Positions 1-6,193 of a DNA stretch of 11,185 nucleotides are shown piece by piece; positions within the stretch are counted from its first letter, which is position 1, and every line of letters starts with the position of its first letter. This DNA is from Methanosarcinales archaeon. GTDB lineage: Archaea; Halobacteriota; Methanosarcinia; Methanosarcinales; Methanogasteraceae. Position numbers and translations under genes: made by a program. The stretch is taken from assembly GCA_030672605.1 (NCBI GenBank), contig DAOVGE010000052.1, forward strand, positions 1-11,185, read 5' to 3'. Under the pieces are notes generated by a model, which saw only the letters and a list, made by a program, of their open reading frames with translations, was not told where the DNA came from and did no database searches.

Positions 1-316
1 CTTCCTTTGCCGTTGACTTATCGATAGGGATATTACCTTTTGGCATATATACTATCTATGTGTCTAATACTTATTAAATCTTTTGGTATGTATGTGTATA
101 AAATTATGAGTATATATTGATGAAATGGTGGCATATTAGTGAATGGGACCAGTTACCAGAAGATAATAAAAAGTCTCGGATTTAACATTGATGGTCGGTA
201 TTTTCCCTTCCAAAAGACAAAGGAAGAGCAATCAGTTCTTCCGGAGTTAACGAAACATACAACACCGAATAAGTTGACAACCTCAAAAAACTACCCATCG
301 GGAGGAGTTCGATAAC
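1..316. other. AT-rich leader region upstream of top6A
   Basis: No recognisable gene is seen here. The stretch is clearly more AT-rich than the genes that follow. A TATA-like sequence, TATAAAATT, lies at 97-105 and could be an archaeal box A. On the plus strand one frame is open from a GTG at 139 to a TAA at 313-315 (58 codons), ending just before the top6A start. It is hydrophilic and matches nothing I recognise, so I treat it as unproven. The GGAGGAG at 301-307 is the ribosome binding site of the next gene. The end of a top6B gene, often found directly upstream of top6A in archaea, is not visible. Confidence 0.5.
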
Positions 317-1399
317 ATGAAAGAGAATCACATCGCAGAGAAGACGCTGCTTGAGATGATAGAAGATCTCTACGACCAGTTCGAGAACGGGACGATCCCG
401 GGCGTTAAGATATCCACGAGAACGAAGAAGAATATCGAGTACAACGAGAAGAGCGAGGTCTGGGTGTACGGCGATCAGACCAGCATGAGGAGCGCAAAGA
501 CGGTCAAAGGTGCGTACCACCTGCTGAAGATGGCGTATTCGATAGAACTGCTGATAACCGAGCATCTACGGCGAAATCGTGGATCCACGCTCCGAGAACT
601 CTATTACATATCAGAGAACTGGGATATTGCAAAATTTCGGCAGCAATCGGAGAGCGACAGGCTGATCGAGGATCTTGAGATCGTTACCACCCTGCAGCGT
701 GAGGACTTTCACATCCGCCCCGAGGAGGATGGGGCAACGATGTTCGGACCGATCAGCATAACCGAAAAGACGAAACGGGGTGACCGCCCCATCCATTGTC
801 AGGAGGACGTCGGCGAGAGCGGCTACCAGATCCCGTTCAGTGTGGACAATGTCAAATTTAAGGATCACGACGCAAAACTCGTCGTTGCGATTGAGACCGG
901 CGGTATGTACGCCAGATTAATCGAGAACGGGTTTGACGAGAAGTATAATGCGATTCTGGTGCACCTGAAGGGTCAGCCTGCAAGAAGCACCCGCCGCATG
1001 GTCAAACGGTTGAGCGAGGAGTTGTCGCTTCCGGTAGTCGTCTTTACAGACGGCGATCCATGGAGCTACCGAATCTATGCGAGCGTCGCTTATGGGTCGA
1101 TTAAGAGCGCACACCTCTCCGAGTATCTTGCAGCGCCAAGAGCGATGTTTCTTGGCGTGCAGCCGTCTGATATCGTGGAGTACTCGCTCTCAACAGACAA
1201 ACTGACAGATCAGGACATCGCCGCGCTGAAGAGCGAACTCACTGATCCGAGGTTCGATACCGATTACTGGAAGGATCAGATCAATCTCCAGCTCAAACTC
1301 GGGAAGAAGTCCGAGCAGCAGGCGTTTGCAGGCAAGGGTCTGGACTTCGTGACCGACACATATCTGCCTGACCGTCTTTCCGAGATGGGGGTTTTGTGA
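317..1399 (+). CDS. top6A: DNA topoisomerase VI subunit A (Spo11-like)
   Basis: This is the DNA-cleaving subunit of the archaeal type IIB topoisomerase, which with Top6B relaxes and decatenates DNA in an ATP-dependent reaction. The 360-residue length is normal. The N-terminal winged-helix (CAP-like) part carries the motif LRELYY at residues 92-97, whose second tyrosine (Y97) is the expected nucleophile that links to the 5' DNA end. The Toprim domain follows, with E193 in VVAIETGG and D245/D247 in FTDGDPW as the metal ligands. The ATG at 317 is preceded by a strong GGAGGAG at 301-307. The stop codon abuts the ATG of cobS, so the two are probably co-transcribed, although no functional link is known. 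Top6B is not in the window. Family assignment is very secure from the motifs. Confidence 0.96.
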   Translation: MKENHIAEKTLLEMIEDLYDQFENGTIPGVKISTRTKKNIEYNEKSEVWVYGDQTSMRSAKTVKGAYHLLKMAYSIELLITEHLRRNRGSTLRELYYISENWDIAKFRQQSESDRLIEDLEIVTTLQREDFHIRPEEDGATMFGPISITEKTKRGDRPIHCQEDVGESGYQIPFSVDNVKFKDHDAKLVVAIETGGMYARLIENGFDEKYNAILVHLKGQPARSTRRMVKRLSEELSLPVVVFTDGDPWSYRIYASVAYGSIKSAHLSEYLAAPRAMFLGVQPSDIVEYSLSTDKLTDQDIAALKSELTDPRFDTDYWKDQINLQLKLGKKSEQQAFAGKGLDFVTDTYLPDRLSEMGVL

Positions 1400-2224
1400 A
1401 TGCGTGAGTTCCTCTTTGCCGCCAGGTCCGGTCTGGGATTTTTGACGACGATTCCTGTTGGGATCAGTATGGAAGGGCTCGCCGCCCTTGGCAAGCGAGT
1501 ATACCTCTTTCCGGTGATCGGAGTTCTGATCGGAGTTCTGATCGGGGCGATCGGTCACCTCCTCGGGTTGTTTCTGCCATCAGGGATCGCAGCGGTTGGA
1601 GTCATCGTGGCACTGTATTACCTTACCGGCATCAACCATCTCGACGGACTCGCCGATTTTGGGGACGGGGTCGTTGCGCACGGCTCACGCGAAAAGAAGG
1701 TGGGTGCGATGCGTGATGTCTCACTCGGTATCGGCGGGGTCATCTTCTGTGTGATCATGGTTCTCGGGCTTTTTGCAGCGATCGGCGAGGTGCTGGGGGG
1801 TGTGCTGGATGGTGTGGGCAGCGGAGCGATGGGGCTTGCGGCTGGATTGGGCGGGGGCGGGGGCTTTCTGATGGTGATGATCGTATCCGAGGTCTGCGCA
1901 AAACAGGCGATGCTCACAATCTCCGCATTCGGAAGAAGCATTCATCCGGGGCTGGGATCGATCATGATTGATGAGACCGGGCTTCGTGAGTTTGGGATGG
2001 GGCTCGTATTCTCAGGCGCAGTCTGCTGGGTTGTGCTTGCGGAGGGGGGTCTGATTCTGCTCGGAAGCGCAATTGGGGTGGCGTTTGTTGTTCTTGGGGC
2101 TGCGAACCGCAACTTTGGTGGGATCAGCGGTGATGTGATCGGGGCTACGAATGAGATTGCGAGGGTGGTTGCGCTCTTGGTGGCGGGGGTGTGTGGGGGA
2201 TGTGGAATGTGGGTGGGGGCATAG
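1400..2224 (+). CDS. cobS: adenosylcobinamide-GDP ribazoletransferase (cobalamin synthase)
   Basis: CobS is the membrane enzyme that joins adenosylcobinamide-GDP to alpha-ribazole (or its phosphate) in the last steps of cobalamin assembly. The 274-residue product is strongly hydrophobic with several likely membrane segments. It carries the two family signatures: GINHLDGLADFGDG around residues 77-90 (H80, D82, D86 and D89 are probable metal/substrate ligands), and a C-terminal GGISGDVIGATNEIARV segment. It starts directly after the top6A stop (TGA then ATG). The coding strand is unusually G-rich: an in-frame run of five glycines lies near residue 153, and the last 60 bases contain several G-runs. 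A 12-bp tandem repeat at 1516-1539 encodes a repeated IGVL unit in an early membrane segment. Cobalamin would serve methyl transfer and the B12-dependent radical SAM enzyme nearby; that link is inference. Confidence 0.93.
   Translation: MREFLFAARSGLGFLTTIPVGISMEGLAALGKRVYLFPVIGVLIGVLIGAIGHLLGLFLPSGIAAVGVIVALYYLTGINHLDGLADFGDGVVAHGSREKKVGAMRDVSLGIGGVIFCVIMVLGLFAAIGEVLGGVLDGVGSGAMGLAAGLGGGGGFLMVMIVSEVCAKQAMLTISAFGRSIHPGLGSIMIDETGLREFGMGLVFSGAVCWVVLAEGGLILLGSAIGVAFVVLGAANRNFGGISGDVIGATNEIARVVALLVAGVCGGCGMWVGA
1516..1539 (+). repeat. 12-bp in-frame tandem duplication inside cobS
   Basis: The unit GATCGGAGTTCT occurs twice in direct succession and is followed by a partial third copy starting GATCGGGG. 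Being a multiple of three, it extends a membrane helix by a repeated IGVL unit without breaking the frame. Confidence 0.8.
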
Positions 2225-2228
2225 GGGG
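2185..2228 (+). other. G-run cluster, possible G-quadruplex, at the end of cobS
   Basis: G-runs of five, five, three, five and five lie at 2185-2189, 2195-2199, 2211-2213, 2215-2219 and 2224-2228. They span the last codons and the stop region of cobS. The runs are long enough for a quadruplex in the coding strand or the mRNA, although one loop is 11 nt. Any role in termination or pausing is inference. Confidence 0.45.
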
Positions 2229-2242
2229 TTTGCACAGATTGC

Positions 2243-2295
2243 TGGTCACAGTCGTGACCACGTAGTTATATATGGCTGGTCACTCGACTGACCAG
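2243..2295. promoter_or_regulatory. paired palindromes flanking a TATA-like box
   Basis: Two inverted repeats share the half-site GGTCA. The first is TGGTCAC-N4-GTGACCA at 2243-2260. The second is CTGGTCA-N6-TGACCAG at 2276-2295. Their centres are 34 bp apart, close to three helical turns. Between them lies TTATATAT (2266-2273), a good archaeal box A. The arrangement looks like a promoter whose TATA box is bracketed by two operator sites for one dimeric regulator. The transcript would run right towards the MNT gene. The regulator is not identified. Confidence 0.5.
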
Positions 2296-2445
2296 AGGCA
2301 TATAACCGACGAGTTGCACTGGAGTCTTTTCACCATCTTCATTGATTCGATTCTTCGCTATTTTGCAGGGGCAATTGGAAATCAAGATGGCTCAACCAGA
2401 GACCACGCCATTGTGATGAAATTCTTTATTATTTTTTGTAGATAA
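2272..2445 (+). CDS. possible 57-residue ORF upstream of the MNT gene, doubtful
   Basis: An ATG at 2272 inside the TATA-like sequence opens a frame of 57 codons that ends TAA at 2443-2445. The product has a moderately hydrophobic middle (around residues 17-37) and no motif I recognise. There is no Shine-Dalgarno sequence, and the start overlaps the proposed box A and operator. Translation from exactly this ATG is therefore unlikely unless transcription starts further upstream. I list it only because it fills most of the gap between cobS and the MNT gene. It may be chance, or the remains of another gene. Confidence 0.13.
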   Translation: MAGHSTDQRHITDELHWSLFTIFIDSILRYFAGAIGNQDGSTRDHAIVMKFFIIFCR

Positions 2446-2479
2446 TTAACCATATTTGATTCGTCGCAGTGATACTAAA

Positions 2480-2767
2480 ATGCCCCCACACATCGAAGAA
2501 CTCAAAACCAGAATCATCCGCACACTAAAACGCCACGATGTTGCCCGCGCAGCCATATTCGGCTCTTTTGCACGGGGTCATGCGGAAGAGAACAGTGACT
2601 TAGACCTTTTGGTGGAATTCAAAGGTGAGAAAAGCCTGCTTGACCTCGTGGGACTGAAACTGGAGCTTGAGGAGTCTCTTGGGAGAAATGTTGACGTTCT
2701 CACCTACGATGCGTTACATCCCGCCATACGCGATCGGATTCTGAGCGAACAGGTGATAGTTCTATGA
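2480..2767 (+). CDS. mntA: minimal nucleotidyltransferase (MNT), HEPN/MNT antitoxin type
   Basis: This is a 95-residue Pol-beta-fold nucleotidyltransferase. The motif GSFARG lies at residues 28-33, followed by SDLDLLVEF with D40 and D42 as metal ligands. A third acidic residue, D72, lies in VDVLT. Family members such as MntA act as antitoxins that AMPylate a HEPN RNase partner and so neutralise it. I prefer the ATG at 2480 because it gives the typical short N-terminus before the first helix; a TTG at 2456 would add eight residues. No clear Shine-Dalgarno sequence precedes either. The stop overlaps an ATG (ATGA at 2764-2767), exactly where a HEPN gene would begin, but no HEPN protein follows. 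The gene is therefore an orphan here. The family call is secure; the antitoxin role is inferred. Confidence 0.85.
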   Translation: MPPHIEELKTRIIRTLKRHDVARAAIFGSFARGHAEENSDLDLLVEFKGEKSLLDLVGLKLELEESLGRNVDVLTYDALHPAIRDRILSEQVIVL

Positions 2768-2874
2768 AGAAATATCCCGTTCATCGGCACACGCAGATTC
2801 ATCCCCGATACTTCTGCAGCAACCTCGTAACCGAACGCACATCGCCCCCCTGCTGCCGCGCATCCGATAATACC
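2764..2874 (+). pseudogene. possible vestigial start of the missing HEPN partner
   Basis: The ATGA overlap at the MNT stop opens a frame starting MKKYP, which resembles the start of many HEPN (DUF86) proteins paired with MNT. The frame runs only about 37 codons and lies mostly antisense to the end of the radical SAM gene. After the first few residues nothing resembles a HEPN domain, and no Rx4-6H motif is seen. I read it as a relic of a partner lost when the radical SAM gene was joined here. The evidence is thin. Confidence 0.2.
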
Positions 2875-4115
2875 GCCTGATACAGCTGGTCGGTCAGAAT
2901 GCTTGGCACAGCCTTGCACATCTGGGCATGGAGCGTGAGATCGAAGCAGCGTGCCTCGCTCTCAGTGAGTTTCAATGCCTTGTACTCACCCGCGTGCGTT
3001 ATGAACGTTGGATTCTCTGAGTCATCTGTTTTCAGCACAAGCTCTGAGAGATGAGTCCCCGGAATTGGCTCTGCGATGCTCACGAAGACATCATCCAAGA
3101 ATGTGTCCTCAATTAAGCCTTTCGTCATCTCATAATCATCGGTAGTCTCTGCCGGATAGCCCACAATGAAGCTCCCGCCAACCTTGACGCCGCACTGTTG
3201 CGCAAGCTCGATCGCATAGACGTTCACTTCCGAATCGACCCCTTTTCGCATCACTTTGAGCATATCGTCACTCCCTGACTCGATCCCATAATATACCCAG
3301 CCCATCGTGAAATCGTGGATCGCATGCAAGACCTCCTCGTTCACGTAATCGACCCGGATGTCGGGAACCGATACGTTTCTCGGACCCATAACACCTGCGA
3401 TTGCCTGCAGGAGTTCGATGAACGCACCCGTGTTGACGGATCCTGATTTGCTATACTGGTAGAGCGAACACGTTCCGCCGCTGATCGCAATCCTCCGAAC
3501 ACCGCACCGCTTGAACTCCTCTATCTCAAGGATGATGTCCTCAATCTCCCTGCTCCGAATCCCTGTACCAAAGAACTTCGGAACCTGACAGAAGCCACAT
3601 GCGCCGATGCAGCCCCTGTGCGTCTCGATATACGTGTTTGCGCCCCTGATGCTCTGACTCCCGATATCATCCGGTATCAGCGGCATCGGTCTCTCGATTC
3701 TCGCGGGCTTTGGCTCTGTCAGGATGATTTCTCCATCGTTTCTGAATGCGATTCCTGAGATATCCTCTGAAACGCCATTATTCAGCAGTTCGACCGTTGA
3801 CTCCTCGCCTTCCCCGACGATGACCGCGTCAACATCCAGTTCTCCGAGGACGATGTCAGGGTATGCGCTGATCGGACCTCCGGCATAAATCAACCGGTCG
3901 CCCCGGGCTGCGGAGATGGATACAAAATTTCGGATCCTCTCATCGAGGAGATGGAGTGTCGAGTAGAGACTCAGCAGTATCACGTCGAAATCAGTCTCGG
4001 CGGCGTCATCCGGATTTTTGGTGAGCGTCACATCGAATCCTGCATCCCGGACGACTCCGCCAATCACCATCGAGCCATACGTGTAGAGGTCAGGGGAGAC
4101 GATCACAATCTTCAT
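2799..4115 (-). CDS. B12-binding radical SAM enzyme, candidate methyltransferase
   Basis: The 438-residue protein has two domains. Residues 1-130 look like a Rossmann-type cobalamin-binding domain (MKIVIVSPDLYTYG at the start, YAGGPISAYP near 78-86, DAVIVGEGE near 96-104). The radical SAM domain follows, with the cluster motif CxxxCxxC at C169, C173 and C176 (GCIGACGFC), then ISGGT near 211-215 and YYGIESGSD near 275-283. Such enzymes usually methylate unactivated carbons using methylcobalamin and SAM. In methanogens the class includes MgmA, which C-methylates a glutamine in methyl-coenzyme M reductase; the architecture here fits that kind of enzyme, but I cannot assign the substrate. The ATG at 4115 is preceded by only a weak GTGAG. 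It is a single gene converging on the MNT gene. Confidence 0.85.
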   Translation of the reverse strand: MKIVIVSPDLYTYGSMVIGGVVRDAGFDVTLTKNPDDAAETDFDVILLSLYSTLHLLDERIRNFVSISAARGDRLIYAGGPISAYPDIVLGELDVDAVIVGEGEESTVELLNNGVSEDISGIAFRNDGEIILTEPKPARIERPMPLIPDDIGSQSIRGANTYIETHRGCIGACGFCQVPKFFGTGIRSREIEDIILEIEEFKRCGVRRIAISGGTCSLYQYSKSGSVNTGAFIELLQAIAGVMGPRNVSVPDIRVDYVNEEVLHAIHDFTMGWVYYGIESGSDDMLKVMRKGVDSEVNVYAIELAQQCGVKVGGSFIVGYPAETTDDYEMTKGLIEDTFLDDVFVSIAEPIPGTHLSELVLKTDDSENPTFITHAGEYKALKLTESEARCFDLTLHAQMCKAVPSILTDQLYQAVLSDARQQGGDVRSVTRLLQKYRG

Positions 4116-4222
4116 ATCTGCTCACATCTGGATGCGGTCATGATATATAGCTTGCTGGCGGGGGTACGTGATCCGGTTCTGTTGTAGTTGGATAAGACGT
4201 ATGTGTTTGGATGAGGTGAAAA

Positions 4223-4293
4223 AACCACGGGATTTCATGAGATTTCACGAGATTAACACAGAAATCTTGTGGAATCCGTGTAATCGTGTGGTT
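4223..4293. repeat. dispersed imperfect-hairpin repeat, copy 1
   Basis: The arms 4224-4254 and 4262-4292 pair imperfectly over about 30 bp, with ends AACCAC and GTGGTT. Inside are units of about 10 bp of the form GATTTCA / GAGATTTCAC / GAGATTAACAC. Positions 4239-4273 match 10356-10390 on the opposite strand at 32 of 35 bases. Repeats built from CCAC..GATT..CAC motifs are scattered between genes in many archaeal and bacterial genomes. Confidence 0.75.
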
Positions 4294-4328
4294 AGCTAAA
4301 CACGTACGATAAGACTTTTAGCTATAAG
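4293..4328 (+). promoter_or_regulatory. putative promoter with inverted repeat upstream of the SEC-C gene
   Basis: A perfect 8-bp inverted repeat, TAGCTAAA (4293-4300) and TTTAGCTA (4317-4324), overlaps the TATA-like AGCTATAAG (4320-4328). The box would place a transcription start near 4350, ahead of the ATG at 4378. The dyad could be an operator. Its left arm touches the end of the hairpin repeat. Confidence 0.35.
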
Positions 4329-4377
4329 CCCAGTCCATATACCATACGCGTTGTCAGGAAGACCGGAGCGAATAGTT

Positions 4378-5430
4378 ATGTCACGAAAAATCGGAAGAAA
4401 CGACCCGTGCCCCTGTGGATCGGGTAAGAAATATAAGCATTGCTGTTTGAACAAGGAGACCGGGAGTATAGGGAGTATATGGGAGGTTCTGCATAGTCCG
4501 GCACCCCACGTCAGCGTGTTTGCAATCCTGCGATTTATGCAACATAATCTCGAGGATCCGGGAACTGATGCGCAGTTGAAAGAGTGTCTCCGGAAGTGCT
4601 GGACACTCGGAAAGTTGGAACAGATGGAAACTTCTGATATTGTCACGCGATTGGATGCAATGAACCTCGGTTTTGAGATAGAGCGTTTCAAAGAAGATGC
4701 CAAACGCCATATCTCTGCGATCAGACTGGCAGAAGGTTACTATATTGCGAGTTCCCACGCCGACGCCGATTCTGATGACTTCATCTTGCTTGCGACAATC
4801 GTTTTGTGGAAACGTTTGATCCCGGAACGGTTCAATATCGAGATGATCGACGACGCAATTCAGGAGGGGTATAAATACATACAACAGAATAATTATAAAG
4901 ATGCGCTGGAGCGGTGGGGACGTGCGTGGACCATAATAATGAGCATCGTGCCATCCTACATCACGTCCGTTGAAGAGGCTGACGAATATCTGCCTGAGCC
5001 ACTGACACAGTCAATCCACAACTGGTCGCAGAGCTTCGAGATGCAACTTGCTAACGGGGGGCGGGACGATATCTCCTTCTATTATCAACGGATCCGATAT
5101 TGCCGCGAGTTTTGCGCTATTTTTCCTGACACGCGCGAATCGATACTGCAAAACATGTATAGGGCAGAAGCCGAAGCGTATGCGGCGTTGGGCTACATAG
5201 AAACCGCGGATAATCTATTCGCTGAACTCGTGGAGCGGTATCCGGACAATGTCTGGGGGTATATCGGCTGGGGCGATATGTACCGGCACTATGCACGCGA
5301 TACTAATGATCCCTCCGGCTACGAGAGAGCTGAGGAACTGTACAGATTGGGGCTTGCCCGGTGCGGTACTGAAGCGGACACAATCCAAGACAGATTGGAA
5401 TGGCTTGACGAAGGGCGGAGTGCGACATGA
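4378..5430 (+). CDS. SEC-C motif protein with C-terminal TPR-like repeats
   Basis: The 350-residue protein opens with a SEC-C zinc motif: GRNDPCPCGSGKKYKHCC at residues 6-23, with C11, C13, C22 and C23 as the likely zinc ligands. In SecA this motif contacts SecB and ribosomes. In free-standing proteins its role is mostly unknown, probably protein or nucleic-acid contact. The rest is helical. Residues from about 271 to the end (YIETADNLFAELVERYPDN and following, with YRLGLARCG later) look like two or three TPR-like hairpins. I choose ATG 4378 over TTG 4351 because SEC-C motifs usually sit right at the N-terminus and a GGAG lies about 10 nt upstream. It stands alone and converges on the Yip1-like gene. 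A scaffold or adaptor role is inference. Confidence 0.8.
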   Translation: MSRKIGRNDPCPCGSGKKYKHCCLNKETGSIGSIWEVLHSPAPHVSVFAILRFMQHNLEDPGTDAQLKECLRKCWTLGKLEQMETSDIVTRLDAMNLGFEIERFKEDAKRHISAIRLAEGYYIASSHADADSDDFILLATIVLWKRLIPERFNIEMIDDAIQEGYKYIQQNNYKDALERWGRAWTIIMSIVPSYITSVEEADEYLPEPLTQSIHNWSQSFEMQLANGGRDDISFYYQRIRYCREFCAIFPDTRESILQNMYRAEAEAYAALGYIETADNLFAELVERYPDNVWGYIGWGDMYRHYARDTNDPSGYERAEELYRLGLARCGTEADTIQDRLEWLDEGRSAT

Positions 5431-5509
5431 TGGGGCGCAATCCCATGCTTGCAGCGTTGCCATCGCAGCACCGCAGCGACCGGTTTGGCCGTTGACTCCC
5501 CCCACCCAC

Positions 5510-5878
5510 CTACGCCCTTGCCCCCAACACGCTTATCAGATATGCTACGCCCCAGACTCCCATATATCCTACAACCACGCCACCAACAACCGTTGCCAGC
5601 GCATTCGACGTCGATAGATTGCGTGCATGTTTGACTGCGAATGTCCACATACCCATGCCCCATATCGCGAGGAGAAGATTGGTAATGTTAACTGCATCAT
5701 ACACGATGGGTTGCGACATGGTGGGCAGGAGCCAGTTCATAGTCACGGCCACAACGACTGCGCTTGCGATGAGCGGGATGAAACCGTACCCCACAAACTC
5801 AAGCACCCGTCTGAACGAGCCAACGCCCCCCACAAAAATCGAGGCGGCATAAAACATGCCAGTGCAATCGCGCCCCAC
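5510..5878 (-). CDS. Yip1-like integral membrane protein, probably frameshifted
   Basis: The visible frame codes for 122 residues, with hydrophobic segments near residues 28-50, 65-83 and 92-115. The pattern GGVGSFRRVLEFVGYGFIPL, then a helix, then ARNLSTSNALATV fits the membrane half of the Yip1 family, whose archaeal members are multi-pass proteins of unknown role. The start is uncertain: GTG 5878 or ATG 5857 in this frame. However, a better start, GTG 5931, has an excellent GGTGGAG (5937-5943) 5 nt upstream and lies in another frame. That frame gives a hydrophobic stretch through EPAFAWGAIALACF, which would join naturally to FYAASIFVGG here if one frame change occurred near 5850. The gene may thus be a pseudogene, or the sequence may hold an indel. 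It lies downstream of xseB on the same strand. Confidence 0.6.
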   Translation of the reverse strand: MGRDCTGMFYAASIFVGGVGSFRRVLEFVGYGFIPLIASAVVVAVTMNWLLPTMSQPIVYDAVNITNLLLAIWGMGMWTFAVKHARNLSTSNALATVVGGVVVGYMGVWGVAYLISVLGARA

Positions 5879-5946
5879 GCAAAGGCAGGCTCACTGCAGC
5901 AAGCTAACACCGATACCGCAAGCCCAACCACGCGAACTCCACCGCG

Positions 5947-6189
5947 TCACTCGAGCACCATCTGTTCCGTGCGCACCTCTACTCCGTCCTCGCAATCATC
6001 TTCAATCAACTGCTCGATTCGCATCTCGGCGTCGTCCAGTTGCCTGTGGCAGAGCCTTGAGAGCGCAACCCCGGTCTCAAACTTCGCAAGAGCGTTGTCA
6101 AGCGTCAATTCCGACTCGTCCAGTTCGTGCACGATCTCCTCGAGTTGCTTGAGCGCGTCCTCGAATGTGATATCCTCGCTTTCACTCAT
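5947..6189 (-). CDS. xseB: exodeoxyribonuclease VII small subunit
   Basis: XseB is the small helical subunit of exonuclease VII, which degrades single-stranded DNA from both ends; several copies bind the coiled-coil part of XseA. The 80-residue length is typical. The family pattern is clear: FEDALKQLEEIVHELDESELTLDNALAKFE at about residues 9-38, followed by a second helix (LSRLCHRQLDDAEMRIEQL) and an acidic tail. The ATG at 6189 has a perfect AGGAGG (minus strand, 6199-6204) lying inside the end of xseA, and only 4 nt separate the two genes. The pair is therefore translated from one message. Confidence 0.95.
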   Translation of the reverse strand: MSESEDITFEDALKQLEEIVHELDESELTLDNALAKFETGVALSRLCHRQLDDAEMRIEQLIEDDCEDGVEVRTEQMVLE

Positions 6190-6193
6190 CTAA

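Noticed and set aside
2456..2479. TTG start eight codons upstream in the MNT gene
   Set aside because: It has no ribosome binding site and adds a tail not typical of the family, so ATG 2480 is simpler.
4223..4293. CRISPR-like short repeats at about 10-bp spacing
   Set aside because: The units are too short and are contiguous, without spacers of unique sequence; they form a hairpin instead.
4296..4884. Minus-strand open frames opposite the SEC-C gene
   Set aside because: The plus strand encodes a clear SEC-C zinc motif, and these frames have no family features.
5627..6193. Long plus-strand open frame opposite the Yip1-like gene and xseB
   Set aside because: It is rich in Ser/Thr/Pro/His with no domain, lies antisense to the convincing xseB gene, and has no ribosome binding site.
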